Assembly: GCA_020849615.1 (NCBI GenBank) | Contig: JADLFW010000047.1 | Location: forward strand, 23,792 to 87,791 | Direction: 5' to 3' | Length of the DNA: 64,000 nucleotides | From: Phycisphaerales bacterium | GTDB lineage: Bacteria; Planctomycetota; Phycisphaerae; Phycisphaerales; UBA1924 | In this document: piece by piece, positions 23,155-33,026 of the stretch | Numbering within the stretch: position 1 is the stretch's first letter | Layout: every line of letters begins with the position of its first letter | The notes under the pieces: model-generated | What the model was told of the DNA's origin: nothing | The model's input: only the letters and a program-made list of their open reading frames with translations | The model's database searches: none | Position numbers and translations under genes: made by a program

Positions 23155-23496
23155 ATGAAGAAGCGAGGGCGGGCCGAAGAGCGCGGTGGTTCCGGTGGCG
23201 GGGGTGGTGGCTGGGATGGACAGGGCGGCCCGGCTGTGGATGCGCGGGGTGTGGTGCGGTGCCCGGCGCTGCACCCGCCGGGGCTGGAAGCGCAGGGGAA
23301 CACGGGGGTGGTGCGGGCGGTGCTGCCGGTAGAGGGGCGGATCGTGGCGGCGGGCGAGGCGGTGCTGCGGATCGAGACGGACTTTGCGCACGTGGATATT
23401 CCATCGCCGATCGACGGGATCGTGGATGAGGTGCTGGTGCACGCGGGGCAGCGGGTGTCGAAGGGTGACCCGCTGTGGCGGTACCTGGAGCGATGA
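23155..23496 (+). CDS. Lipoyl/biotinyl-like single-domain protein lacking the modified lysine
   Basis: A 113-residue protein. A Gly-rich, poorly structured N-terminus (1-35) is followed by one biotinyl/lipoyl-type beta barrel: VRAVLPVEGRIVAAGEAV, IETDFAHVDIPSPIDGIVDE, HAGQRVSKGDPLWRYLER. In lipoyl domains the hairpin reads E-T-D-K-A; here Phe77 stands where the lipoylated lysine belongs (compare METDKALVEVPSP in the E2 gene next door). It therefore cannot be lipoylated at that site. It could be a structural or decoy partner of the dehydrogenase complex or a decayed copy. GGAGGAGGG sits just before the ATG, so it is probably translated. Confidence 0.7.
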   Translation: MKKRGRAEERGGSGGGGGGWDGQGGPAVDARGVVRCPALHPPGLEAQGNTGVVRAVLPVEGRIVAAGEAVLRIETDFAHVDIPSPIDGIVDEVLVHAGQRVSKGDPLWRYLER

Positions 23497-23653
23497 GCGG
23501 GAGTCGGGGATCGGGGGGTTGGGGCGGGCGCGGGGCTTTCGGCTGGGAGGCTGATGCGGGGCGTGGTCCGGGGGAGCCGACGGGCCGCGGGCGATCTACA
23601 CTGGACACTTCCGGGCGGGGAGCATCCCGCCGGGGCGAGCGAAAGGTTTTTGT

Positions 23654-25138
23654 ATGGCTCACGCGAAGTCGACCGACCCGGACATTTTCATTCTGCCCGA
23701 CCTCGGCGAGGGTGTGCACGAGGCGGAGTTGATCAAGTGGCGCGTGGAGGTGGGCCAGGCCGTGCAGGAGCACGAGATCCTGGCAGAGATGGAGACCGAC
23801 AAGGCGCTGGTCGAGGTGCCCAGCCCGCGGGCGGGCGTGATCGCGAAGCTGCACGGGAGCGAGGGGGAGATCCTGCACGTCGGCAAGCCGCTGGTGACGT
23901 ACCAGGGCTCGGGCCCGGCGGGCGGCGGAACCCAGGCGAAGCCGGACAACGGCAGCACGGGGCACAAGAACGCGCCGCAGCGGATCACCGAGCCCGCGGA
24001 GCCGGCGGCGGAGCGTGAGGATGCGGGGACGGTGGTCGGGAACATGAGCGGTGCGGCGGCGGGAGTGGCGGCGCAGCCCGGCAAGGCGCTGGCGACACCG
24101 GCGGTGCGGCGGCTGGCCCGGGACCTGGGCGTCGATATCGACTCGATCGGGGGGACGGGGATCGGCGGGCGGGTGACCGAGAGCGATGTGCGTTCGGCGA
24201 CGGGCGGGGGCCCGCGCGGGACGCCAGCGAAGGGCCGCGGCGATGTGGCGCCGGTGGATGTCGAGGAGCCGAGGAGTTCGCTGGTCGAGGCCATGCCCGC
24301 GCGGGGTCGCGCCGGTTCGCTGCACAGCCAGATCGGCGAGCTGGCGCCGAAGGCGCCCGCGGCCAGGCCCGCGGCGAAGACGGGCCCGGCGTTCGCGGAA
24401 GGGAAGGACACGCTGCGGATCCCGTTCCGGGGTGTGCGGCGGACGATCGCCAACCGGCTGCGCGAGAGCGTGGACCAGGCGGTGCACTTCAACGTGATGG
24501 ATGAGGCGGATGTGTCGGCGCTGGATGGGCTGCGGAAGAAGCTGGCGGCGGCGAGCGGCGAGAAGGTGAGCTTCCTGCCGTTCGTGGCGTCGGCGGTGTG
24601 CCGGGTGCTTACCGAGGCGCAGTTCCGCGGGATGAACGCGACGGTGGATGAGAAGGCCGGGGATGAGGCGTACGAGTCGGCGATCATCCAGCACCGGGCG
24701 GTGCACCTGGGGATCGCGACGGACACGGATGCCGGGCTGATGGTGCCGGTGATCCGGGACTGCGATGCGCTGGGGGTGCTGGAGGTATCGCGGCAGATTG
24801 CGGCGATCGCGAATGCGGCCCGGAGCCGGAGCATTCCGCGCGAGCAGTTGACGGGTTCGACGTTCACGATCAGCAACGTGGGGAGCCACGCCGGGCGGTT
24901 CGCGACACCGATCATCAACTACCCGGAGGTCGGGATCCTGGCGGTCGGGCGCGGGCGGCAGGCGCCGGTGATCAGGCAGACGAGCGGAGGCCCGGCGTTT
25001 GCGATCGGGCTGATGCTGCCGCTCTCCCTGGCGTGCGATCACCGGGTGGTGGATGGGGCGACGGCGGCGCTGGCGCTGGCGCGGATTGTGGAGCTGCTGC
25101 AGGATCCGGAGCAGCTCCTGGGCCCGGCGAGGGGGTGA
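23654..25138 (+). CDS. pdhC: 2-oxoacid dehydrogenase E2 component (dihydrolipoamide acyltransferase)
   Basis: A 494-residue core protein of the complex. An N-terminal lipoyl domain (about 10-85) has the lipoylation lysine Lys50 in METDKALVEV. An Ala/Pro/Gly-rich linker follows, then a peripheral-subunit-binding domain (ATPAVRRLARDLGVDIDSI, about 147-185), a second linker, and the catalytic domain (about 255-490) with the active-site His463 in CDHRVVDG. It transfers the acyl group from E1 to CoA. It has a single lipoyl domain. The PdhC versus BkdB identity is not settled. It follows E1 in the same direction after the GNAT and lipoyl-like genes. Confidence 0.9.
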   Translation: MAHAKSTDPDIFILPDLGEGVHEAELIKWRVEVGQAVQEHEILAEMETDKALVEVPSPRAGVIAKLHGSEGEILHVGKPLVTYQGSGPAGGGTQAKPDNGSTGHKNAPQRITEPAEPAAEREDAGTVVGNMSGAAAGVAAQPGKALATPAVRRLARDLGVDIDSIGGTGIGGRVTESDVRSATGGGPRGTPAKGRGDVAPVDVEEPRSSLVEAMPARGRAGSLHSQIGELAPKAPAARPAAKTGPAFAEGKDTLRIPFRGVRRTIANRLRESVDQAVHFNVMDEADVSALDGLRKKLAAASGEKVSFLPFVASAVCRVLTEAQFRGMNATVDEKAGDEAYESAIIQHRAVHLGIATDTDAGLMVPVIRDCDALGVLEVSRQIAAIANAARSRSIPREQLTGSTFTISNVGSHAGRFATPIINYPEVGILAVGRGRQAPVIRQTSGGPAFAIGLMLPLSLACDHRVVDGATAALALARIVELLQDPEQLLGPARG

Positions 25139-25255
25139 GCGACATCATGGCGGCGTTGAGTCGCCAAGACCGGACCATAGCGGGCCCGGCGATTTCGCGG
25201 TGAAGACACCGCTCATCGCCGGCGTGGGTGAACGCTGAACTCGACTCGTCCGCTC

Positions 25256-26677
<1,422 letters not shown>

Positions 26678-26681
26678 CTAC

Positions 26682-26695
26682 TGACTTATTTGTCA
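26682..26695. promoter_or_regulatory. TGAC-N6-GTCA palindrome in an AT-rich patch before tpl
   Basis: The 30-bp patch 26668-26700 is much richer in A and T than its surroundings and contains TGAC-TTATTT-GTCA. It lies 47 bases upstream of the tyrosine phenol-lyase start and 70 bases before the divergent DinB-like gene. The symmetry and context suggest an operator/promoter for tpl; the regulator is unknown. Confidence 0.4.
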
Positions 26696-26764
26696 TCATA
26701 GGGAGGCCGGGCCGGTCGGCAAGCGCGCGGGGGGCGGGATTGCCGGGCCCGGTACCCTTGCGGG

Positions 26765-27277
26765 ATGAGCAGAAAACCCCAGATGAGCGGCGTTCGGGAG
26801 GTGCTGGAACGGGCCATGGCCGGGGCCTTCGCGGGCAAGGGGTGGCAGGGTCCGGCGCTGCTGGGATCGGTGCGAGGTGTGAGCGCGGCGGAGGCGAGGG
26901 CGCGGCCCGGCGGGCTGAAGCACGGGGTGTGGGATTACGTGCTGCACGCGGCGTACTGGAAGTACGTGGTGTGCCTGAAGCTGGGGGCGGCGGAGCGGGA
27001 CAGTTTCCCGAGGTCGCCCAGCAACTGGCCCGCGCTGCCTGAGGCGGCGAGCGCCGCCGCGGATGAGAAGGCGTGGCGGGCGGATGTGCGGCTGCTGAAG
27101 AGCTACCACGAGCGGCTTGTTGAGGCGGTGGCGGGGATGGACCTGTCGCGGATGAACGAGATCCCGGCGGGGGGGAAGTCGGTGCGTGTGCTGGATGTGC
27201 TGGTGGGGATCGCCGCGCACGATGCGTACCACACCGGGCAGATCCAGGTCGTGAAGCGGCTGGTCGGGCGGAAGTGA
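26765..27277 (+). CDS. DinB-like / YfiT-type putative metalloprotein
   Basis: A 170-residue four-helix-bundle protein of the DinB/YfiT superfamily. The three metal-binding histidines can be placed: HAAYWKY in the second helix and HDAYHTGQIQVVKRL near the end. Members bind Ni/Zn and some act as thiol transferases or hydrolases; the substrate here is unknown. The ATG at 26765 has no Shine-Dalgarno but has TACCCT six bases upstream, so it may be read from a leaderless transcript. It is divergent from tpl and convergent with the decarboxylase gene. Confidence 0.8.
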   Translation: MSRKPQMSGVREVLERAMAGAFAGKGWQGPALLGSVRGVSAAEARARPGGLKHGVWDYVLHAAYWKYVVCLKLGAAERDSFPRSPSNWPALPEAASAAADEKAWRADVRLLKSYHERLVEAVAGMDLSRMNEIPAGGKSVRVLDVLVGIAAHDAYHTGQIQVVKRLVGRK

Positions 27278-27324
27278 ACAGAACGCGATGGTTGCCCAGG
27301 TGCAGGACCGGGCCACCGACGGTT

Positions 27325-29280
27325 TCATGGCCTGGATTCGGCGGGCTGCAGTTCCGAATCGGCGGCGCGGTAGAGGTCTGTGACGAGGTCGCTGAGGTAG
27401 AAGCGGCCGCGGGCCTTGGCTTGGTGGTACCAGGGGTTCATGAGCACGGACCGCAGCAGGAAGACGCCTTCGCGGGCGTACTGATCCTCGGAGACGCCCA
27501 GCCGGGCGAGGAACTGCGCGACCGTCGAGGCGGAATACTGCTTGGGAGAGAGCGTGGTCCGGCTCACGAAGAACGACTGGTCGTAGACGCGTTCGCCCGC
27601 GCGGAGGGTGAAGCGGGAGTAGATCCGGCCTGTGAGGGCGTTGATCTCGCGGAGGGAAGCGCCGGCGGCGGCCGGGCGGAAGGCGTAGCAGACGATGTTG
27701 GAGCCGGGCGGGCAGAGACACACCGCGCGGGCGGCGGCGCCGCCGGGGTTGAGGGAGGGGTACTGGTCGAGAAGGGTGTGGAGTTCGGCGGCCGCGCGGA
27801 TGGTCTCGCGGATGAGGAGGCCGTGGCCCGTGCAGTCGAGCGGGATGAGCTTGTGGGAGAGCCAGACGGCGGCGGCGGCGGCGCCGGGCTTGCTGCCCTC
27901 GAGGATGTACATGCCGATGCCCTCGGAGACGCGTTCGGTCTCGACATCGGCCGGGGCTTCATCGAGGTAGGGGGCATCCTGGCGTGCGATGGGCTTGACG
28001 AGGTTGGTGCGGAAGCAGACCGCGCCGGCGGGGTAGGGGACGTAGCCGAGCTTGTGGGGGTCGATGGTGATGGAATCGCATTCGCCGAGGCGCTCGAGGG
28101 CCTCGCAGGCGCGGTGCTCGGGGAGGTGGATGGGGATGCGGTGGGTTTGGTTCGCGATGCGGACGTGGGCCCAGGGCTCGCCGAGGCCCGTGCGGTTGGG
28201 GATGGTGACGGTGCGCAGGTACCCGCCGTAAGCGGCGTCGGCGTGGAGCCAGAAGGTGGAGCGGCCCGCGCGTTGACGCCGGGCCCGGAGGTCGAGGATC
28301 TGGTTGACGGGGTCGATGGCGCCTTCCTCGGTGGTGCCGACGACGGCGATGACGGCCAGAACGTGATCGCCCGCGCGGTCGGCCGCGTCGAGCTGGGTCT
28401 CGAGTTCATCTGGGCGCATGCGGAAATCGGCGTCGACGCGGACCGGACGGAGGGCGGCCCGGCCGATGCCGAGCAGGTCGAGGGCCTTCTCGAAGCAGTA
28501 GTGATGGGTCTCGGGGGCGAGGAGGATGGGTTTTGACTTGATCTTCTCCCCCACTGCCGCGAACCCGCGCTCGACGACGTTGTGGGGCGAATCGAGGTAG
28601 GCGCGGATGGTGCGGCGGGTGGCCTCGGCGCGATCGCCGAGGGCGGCCCGGGCGTCATCGAAGCACAGCGAGAAAGCCCGGAGGGCGTGATCGGGCGAGA
28701 CGGCCCAGGGTGAGGCGGGCAGCTGGGCCGGTGGCAAGCCCAGCGCGCTTCGCATGTCGGCGATGACGAGGGGCAGGTAGCGGACGGTGCGGGCCATCCA
28801 GAGCGATTCGATGTTGGCGATGGTGCCGCCGCCGGTGAGGTGGGCCCAGGAGTCGGGCCCGTACCCGAGCATGCGGGCGATGAGCTGGGCGGCTTCGAGC
28901 TCGAGGCGGACGGTGACGGGGGCGGCTTCCCAGCTGATGTTGTTGGGGTTGTAGAGCATGGCGGCGAAGTAGCCGGCGATGCTGGGGAGGGTCTGCTCGG
29001 AGAGCATGTGGGCGGCGTAGCGCGGGCTGTGGAAGGGGAAGTCGGCCTTGAGCCGGCCCAGCAGCTCGAGCAGGCGGTCGTCGAAAGCGTCGTGGAAGGG
29101 CTCGTTGTGGCGGCGGAGGGAGGAATCGACGACGACGGTGTCTTCGGGGAAGTAGTTGCGGCGCCAGGCGTAGTAGTCCTGGAGGATGCGGCCGAGGGTC
29201 TGGCTGAACCATTCGCCGTTCTCGGCCTTGGGCCCGGCGAACCAGGCGGCGATGCGGTGGGTGTCGTGCGGAGAATCCAC
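27325..29280 (-). CDS. Group II pyridoxal-dependent decarboxylase, tyrosine-decarboxylase-like
   Basis: A 651-residue PLP enzyme. The Schiff-base lysine is Lys410 in DSITIDPHKLGYVPYPAG, a segment that, as I recall, closely matches the tyrosine decarboxylase of enterococci/lactobacilli. Other landmarks are AHLTGGGTIANIESLW, APETHHYCFEKALDLLG and LHADAAYGGYL (Asp contacting the cofactor). The product would be tyramine and CO2 if tyrosine is the substrate; glutamate or other aromatic amino acids are alternatives. The start is the GTG at 29280 with GGGAG five bases upstream. It is 34 bases downstream of the MmgE/PrpD gene, so they probably form one transcript, and tyrosine phenol-lyase lies two genes further on. 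Confidence 0.85.
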   Translation of the reverse strand: MDSPHDTHRIAAWFAGPKAENGEWFSQTLGRILQDYYAWRRNYFPEDTVVVDSSLRRHNEPFHDAFDDRLLELLGRLKADFPFHSPRYAAHMLSEQTLPSIAGYFAAMLYNPNNISWEAAPVTVRLELEAAQLIARMLGYGPDSWAHLTGGGTIANIESLWMARTVRYLPLVIADMRSALGLPPAQLPASPWAVSPDHALRAFSLCFDDARAALGDRAEATRRTIRAYLDSPHNVVERGFAAVGEKIKSKPILLAPETHHYCFEKALDLLGIGRAALRPVRVDADFRMRPDELETQLDAADRAGDHVLAVIAVVGTTEEGAIDPVNQILDLRARRQRAGRSTFWLHADAAYGGYLRTVTIPNRTGLGEPWAHVRIANQTHRIPIHLPEHRACEALERLGECDSITIDPHKLGYVPYPAGAVCFRTNLVKPIARQDAPYLDEAPADVETERVSEGIGMYILEGSKPGAAAAAVWLSHKLIPLDCTGHGLLIRETIRAAAELHTLLDQYPSLNPGGAAARAVCLCPPGSNIVCYAFRPAAAGASLREINALTGRIYSRFTLRAGERVYDQSFFVSRTTLSPKQYSASTVAQFLARLGVSEDQYAREGVFLLRSVLMNPWYHQAKARGRFYLSDLVTDLYRAADSELQPAESRP

Positions 29281-29314
29281 GAGGGCTCCCGGGGGGCGGT
29301 GTGGGTGCGCGGGG

Positions 29315-30853
29315 TCAGCGGCGCGGGCGGCCCTTTTTGCCGGTGCGGCGGGGCGCGGGGCGTTTGGCTGCTTGCTTCTTGCGGATGACCTTTTTCTTGC
29401 CGGAGGGCTTGGGCTTGCGGCCCGCGCCCTTGACGGTGAGCGGGGTGAAGGCGCGGATATCGCGGAAGGAGTCGAGGGAGAGTGCGGCATCGGCGAGGCG
29501 GTCGCAGGCGGCCCGTCCGAGGATTTCATCGCCGAGGGCGTGGAACTTGACGGCGATCTCATCGGCGGTCATGGGGTCGCGGGGGTCGCCCTTGGGCACA
29601 TCGACGCGTGTAGAGAAGGACTGGCCCGATGCGGTGGTGATGGTGACTCGGCTGGGCTGGAACTTGGGGAACAGCGCTTCGAACTCGTCGTTGGCGACGA
29701 CTTTGACCTTGTCCATGACGGGGATGAGGGACTGGTCGAGGACTCGCTCCTCCTTGAACTGGAGGGGCGTGACCATGCCGTCGACGAGCCCGACGGCCAT
29801 GCAGTAGGGCAGGGAATGGTCGGCGGTTTCCTTGCTGTTGGGGCGGTACTTGTGGGGATCGCCGAGGATGTCGGCGGCCCGCGCGATGACCTCGACCTTG
29901 ATCTCGGCGACACCGGCGGCGTCGATGTGGTTGTCCTTGATGCACTTCATCATGGCGGTGAGGGGGGCGTGGCTGAGGGCTTCGATCGGGAAGCTCTTCA
30001 TGCCGCAGTCGAGGATGCGGTAGTGATCGCCCGCAGCGCGGGGGAGCCCTTCGAGGAGCGTGGCCGTCTCGAACTCGGCCGGGCGGCCCTTGTAGTGGAC
30101 GTGGCCGAAGACGGCGTAGAGGCCTTCCTTGCCGTCGATGATGTGCTCGGGCCCGGAGAAGCCGCGGGCGGCGAGAAGGGCCGATTCGACTCCCATGCGG
30201 GTGGCCCAGGGGTCGACGGTGTTCTTCATGTTGGTGAGCTTGCCGGCGGTGACCGCGCCGGGCGTGAAGGTTCGGGAGGCGCTGATGCCGATGGCCTGGA
30301 CCATCTGGTCGGGCGTGAGGCCCAGCACGCGGCCCGCGGCGATGGGGGCGGCAAAGGCGGTGAGGGTGGCGTGGTGCCAGCCGTACTCGCGGATGCCGGG
30401 GCGGCCGAACTCGCAGAGGCGCTGCTCGACCTCGTAAGCGATGACGGTGGCGAGGATGAGGTCCTTGCCCGACTTGCCGAGCATCTCGCAGAGGGCGAGC
30501 GGCCCGGCGATGATGTCGGAGGGGTGGCAGGGATCGGCCTTCCAGTAGATGTCGTTGTAATCCATCGCGCGGATCATGTGGTTGTTGAGGAAGGCCGCAT
30601 CGACGGGGTTGGTGCGGAAGCCGGAGACGAAGGCGGTGCACGGGCCAGCGCTGCACATCGCTCGGTGATGGTCGAGGAGGATGCGGGCGTCTTCCTGCTG
30701 CGAGCCGCCGAGAGCGCAGCCGAGGGAGTCGAACCAGAAGAGCCGGGCCTTCTCGATGGCGGCGGGCGAGAGGTCTTCGTAGCGGAGGGCGCAGGCCCAG
30801 TCGGCGAGGGTGTGGGAGATGTACCTGCGGGCGGGGGTCGCTTCCTTGGCCAT
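29315..30853 (-). CDS. MmgE/PrpD family protein (2-methylcitrate dehydratase type) with basic tail
   Basis: A 512-residue protein. The core (1-475) is MmgE/PrpD: YEDLSPAAIEKARLFWFDSLG, DYNDIYWKADPCHPSDII, GWHHATLTAFAAPIAAGRVLG and KSFPIEALSHAPLTAM, the segments surrounding the dehydratase active site. Family members dehydrate 2-methylcitrate or isomerise related tricarboxylates. After the core come about 36 residues very rich in Lys/Arg (GRKPKPSGKKKVIRKKQ...), which I do not expect in this family; it might bind nucleic acid or polyanions. ATG 30853 is preceded by AAGGAG; it precedes the decarboxylase gene. No prpB/prpC partners are seen. Confidence 0.85.
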   Translation of the reverse strand: MAKEATPARRYISHTLADWACALRYEDLSPAAIEKARLFWFDSLGCALGGSQQEDARILLDHHRAMCSAGPCTAFVSGFRTNPVDAAFLNNHMIRAMDYNDIYWKADPCHPSDIIAGPLALCEMLGKSGKDLILATVIAYEVEQRLCEFGRPGIREYGWHHATLTAFAAPIAAGRVLGLTPDQMVQAIGISASRTFTPGAVTAGKLTNMKNTVDPWATRMGVESALLAARGFSGPEHIIDGKEGLYAVFGHVHYKGRPAEFETATLLEGLPRAAGDHYRILDCGMKSFPIEALSHAPLTAMMKCIKDNHIDAAGVAEIKVEVIARAADILGDPHKYRPNSKETADHSLPYCMAVGLVDGMVTPLQFKEERVLDQSLIPVMDKVKVVANDEFEALFPKFQPSRVTITTASGQSFSTRVDVPKGDPRDPMTADEIAVKFHALGDEILGRAACDRLADAALSLDSFRDIRAFTPLTVKGAGRKPKPSGKKKVIRKKQAAKRPAPRRTGKKGRPRR

Positions 30854-30991
30854 GATGCCGGGCTCTCCTTCTGAAGGGATGGGAGCGGACACGATACCGT
30901 ATCGCGTTGGGGCGAATCAGATACGGGGGACCGTGGCCCGGCGCGGGCGCGGCCCGGCCAGATCGGGGCGAAGTTCCGTGTTCGGCCCGTC

Positions 30992-31495
30992 TTACATCTC
31001 GACCGGCGGCAGCGTCATGGCCCGGCGCCAGGCGGAGAGCTGGCCGAGGTGGTGGGATTCGTGCTTGACCATGAGGGTGAGGAGGAGGTCGCCGATGGTC
31101 GGGGCCATGGCCCGCCAGCGCTCGAGGGGGACGGGCCGGGACGTGAGGTCCGGCGGGGCCGCGTTCAGGGCTTGCCCGACATCCGCATGAGCGAGCTGGA
31201 AGGAGCGCAGGAGGTCGCTGGGCGGGAGGTAGGCGGAGGCATCCGGGCCCGGCCTGGACTTGGGCCCGTACGGGTGGGCAAGCGGGTCCTCGAAGGGTTC
31301 ACCGCGGAGAAGCCGGGCCGCGATGGTCTTGTAGATGAGCAGGTGGGAGAGGATCCAGGCCGGGTGGTTCATCACGACGCCCGGCACGGGCTGGTCGAGG
31401 AACTGCCCGGGCGTGAGATCCCCGACCAGCCGGGCCGCGTAGGCGCCGTTGCGGGCCCAAACGGTTGAAATGGCGGAGAGGAGGGGGTTCATCAT
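30992..31495 (-). CDS. DinB family protein
   Basis: A 167-residue DinB_2-type four-helix bundle. It starts MMNPLLSAISTVWARNG, has HPAWILSHLLIYK in the second helix and ends VKHESHHLGQLSAWRRA, giving the conserved H and HxxxH metal-ligand positions. The function of this family is mostly unknown. It starts six bases after the DUF4375 gene stop, so it is probably translated from the same message. It is only distantly similar to the other DinB-like gene at 26.8 kb. Confidence 0.8.
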   Translation of the reverse strand: MMNPLLSAISTVWARNGAYAARLVGDLTPGQFLDQPVPGVVMNHPAWILSHLLIYKTIAARLLRGEPFEDPLAHPYGPKSRPGPDASAYLPPSDLLRSFQLAHADVGQALNAAPPDLTSRPVPLERWRAMAPTIGDLLLTLMVKHESHHLGQLSAWRRAMTLPPVEM

Positions 31496-31501
31496 CGCTT
31501 C

Positions 31502-33001
31502 TCAGTCAAGCTCGCCGGGCCCACTGATGCCCGCCGCGATTTGGGCGGCCTTGATCCGGCGAAACAGATCCGCGTGCTTGAGCATGAACAAGAGCTCCGC
31601 TTCGTCGGTGCCCTTCCAGATGATTGGGCTCAAGGCATCGAGTTGCCCTTCCTTCTCCTTGGAGAGGCGAGCGTATTGCTTGATCCGTTCGTCACGGTCG
31701 AGGCTAGCGCCCCCCGCATCCACGATTCGGGCTGCCTTCTCCAGGGCGTCAGCGCCCTCGTTGAAGCCGATCATACGAAAGGCGCGAACGGCATCCGGCC
31801 AGTGACCGCCGGAAGGGTTGAAGAAGTACTGGCTCATGCCCCCGTTCCCTACCTGCCCATGGACTTCGGACACAAGCCGCATCGCATGAAGCACGGCCTC
31901 CTCTTCGGCGGTGAGTGCCATGGAATCGGGAGGCTTTGCATTCCAGGGTTTGGGCAGACCTTCGGCCCGCCTGATGAATTCTCGTGATGCTCGGGCAAAG
32001 AGATCGACGGGGTTGCCGACATTCGCGATCGCGGTCGCACGAGCGGCCGCCGGGTCGATTCTGGCCAGCGCCTCAAGCCCTGGGGGAAGAACATGCCCCC
32101 AAGGCCACTTTCCGCCGCTGGCAAGCGACTTTTCAATCATCGCACGGAGCAAGACGGGATCGACTCCAATTCTGAGTTTGTTGAGCGCTTCGAGAACGAA
32201 GTGAATGGTGCGGTTGTTCTCGAGCGACAGCACCTCCGGGCCTTGTAGAGCTCGAATCGCGTCTTCGCCACCATGGCGTGCGTAGAACGCGACAGCCCAT
32301 GCGGAAGGCGGGACGGAGTCATCACAGGCACGGTGGCGAGCCCAGTCGAGAATCGTGGCCACGAAGGCCGGCTCGGCCCAGCCCTGCTCAATCGAAAGGT
32401 CGACACCGTTCTCAGCAGCTTCTGCGCGGATTCGCTCAGCAGATGCGAGATCCCTCAGCACCCGTTGTGCACATTCAGCAGAACCACTCGCCGCCCGCGC
32501 CTTGACGGCGTTGGAGTTGACCCACCATCGTGTATCCTCGGCCTTACCGGAAATACGATCGCAAAGACTCCGCGAGGGGATCTTCCAGAGCAGATCCACG
32601 ACGCGCTCCGCCGCGGAGCGCGTAGAGGAGTTGTCATCCTGCTCCCACGTACAGCGCGGGTCTTCAAACGCGGCGAGCAGTATGGGCTCCGCTAGGAGAA
32701 GCGATTTGCTCAACCTGATGTCCGCGGCGACCTGGGCATCGGCATCGGTCCCAAGCAGATCGTCAATCAAAGCAGGAATCTCGGATCCTGCAGGGGGAGG
32801 TGCGGCGTTCGCAGCGTCGACAAGTCGTTCCCGACGGTCCAGTCCGCGCGAAACAGATGCCGCGTAAGCCGGATCGTCGGCCAAGCGCCGAGCGAACTTC
32901 TTCATCGCTTTATCGCGATGAAGGAACTGCCGGCGCAGCAGCGGTATTCCATAGGCGATACCGAGAATCAACGCCACAATGATCCACGTGGTAGTACGCA
33001 C
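31502..33001 (-). CDS. Membrane-anchored DUF4375 (DMP19) domain protein
   Basis: A 499-residue protein with an N-terminal transmembrane anchor (TWIIVALILGIAYGIPLL) and a long helical middle that contains repeated SxxxAERV-type helices, probably a HEAT-like solenoid. The C-terminal 150 residues match DUF4375/DMP19: EVHGQVGNGGMSQYFFNPSG and FRMIGFNEGADALE. DMP19 was first described as a DNA-mimic protein; whether that applies here is unknown. Codon use is less GC-extreme than in its neighbours (Ser/Asn/Thr-rich and more A/T-ending codons), which may indicate later acquisition. It lies 25 bases after the isocitrate dehydrogenase gene. Confidence 0.75.
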   Translation of the reverse strand: MRTTTWIIVALILGIAYGIPLLRRQFLHRDKAMKKFARRLADDPAYAASVSRGLDRRERLVDAANAAPPPAGSEIPALIDDLLGTDADAQVAADIRLSKSLLLAEPILLAAFEDPRCTWEQDDNSSTRSAAERVVDLLWKIPSRSLCDRISGKAEDTRWWVNSNAVKARAASGSAECAQRVLRDLASAERIRAEAAENGVDLSIEQGWAEPAFVATILDWARHRACDDSVPPSAWAVAFYARHGGEDAIRALQGPEVLSLENNRTIHFVLEALNKLRIGVDPVLLRAMIEKSLASGGKWPWGHVLPPGLEALARIDPAAARATAIANVGNPVDLFARASREFIRRAEGLPKPWNAKPPDSMALTAEEEAVLHAMRLVSEVHGQVGNGGMSQYFFNPSGGHWPDAVRAFRMIGFNEGADALEKAARIVDAGGASLDRDERIKQYARLSKEKEGQLDALSPIIWKGTDEAELLFMLKHADLFRRIKAAQIAAGISGPGELD

Positions 33002-33026
33002 GCGATGAAGTGTATCGACAGCTCAC

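Noticed and set aside
22691..25042. 783-residue minus-strand frame over the dehydrogenase E2 and lipoyl-like genes
   Set aside because: Composition is Arg/Pro/His-rich and lacks any motif; the plus-strand genes explain the DNA.
19740..25138. Firm naming of the complex as branched-chain dehydrogenase because of the leucine-type genes
   Set aside because: E1 alpha motifs fit the pyruvate type better and neighbourhood alone does not decide the substrate.
29186..30874. 562-residue plus-strand frame over the MmgE/PrpD gene
   Set aside because: Gly/Asp/Val-rich shadow; the minus strand carries the conserved enzyme motifs.
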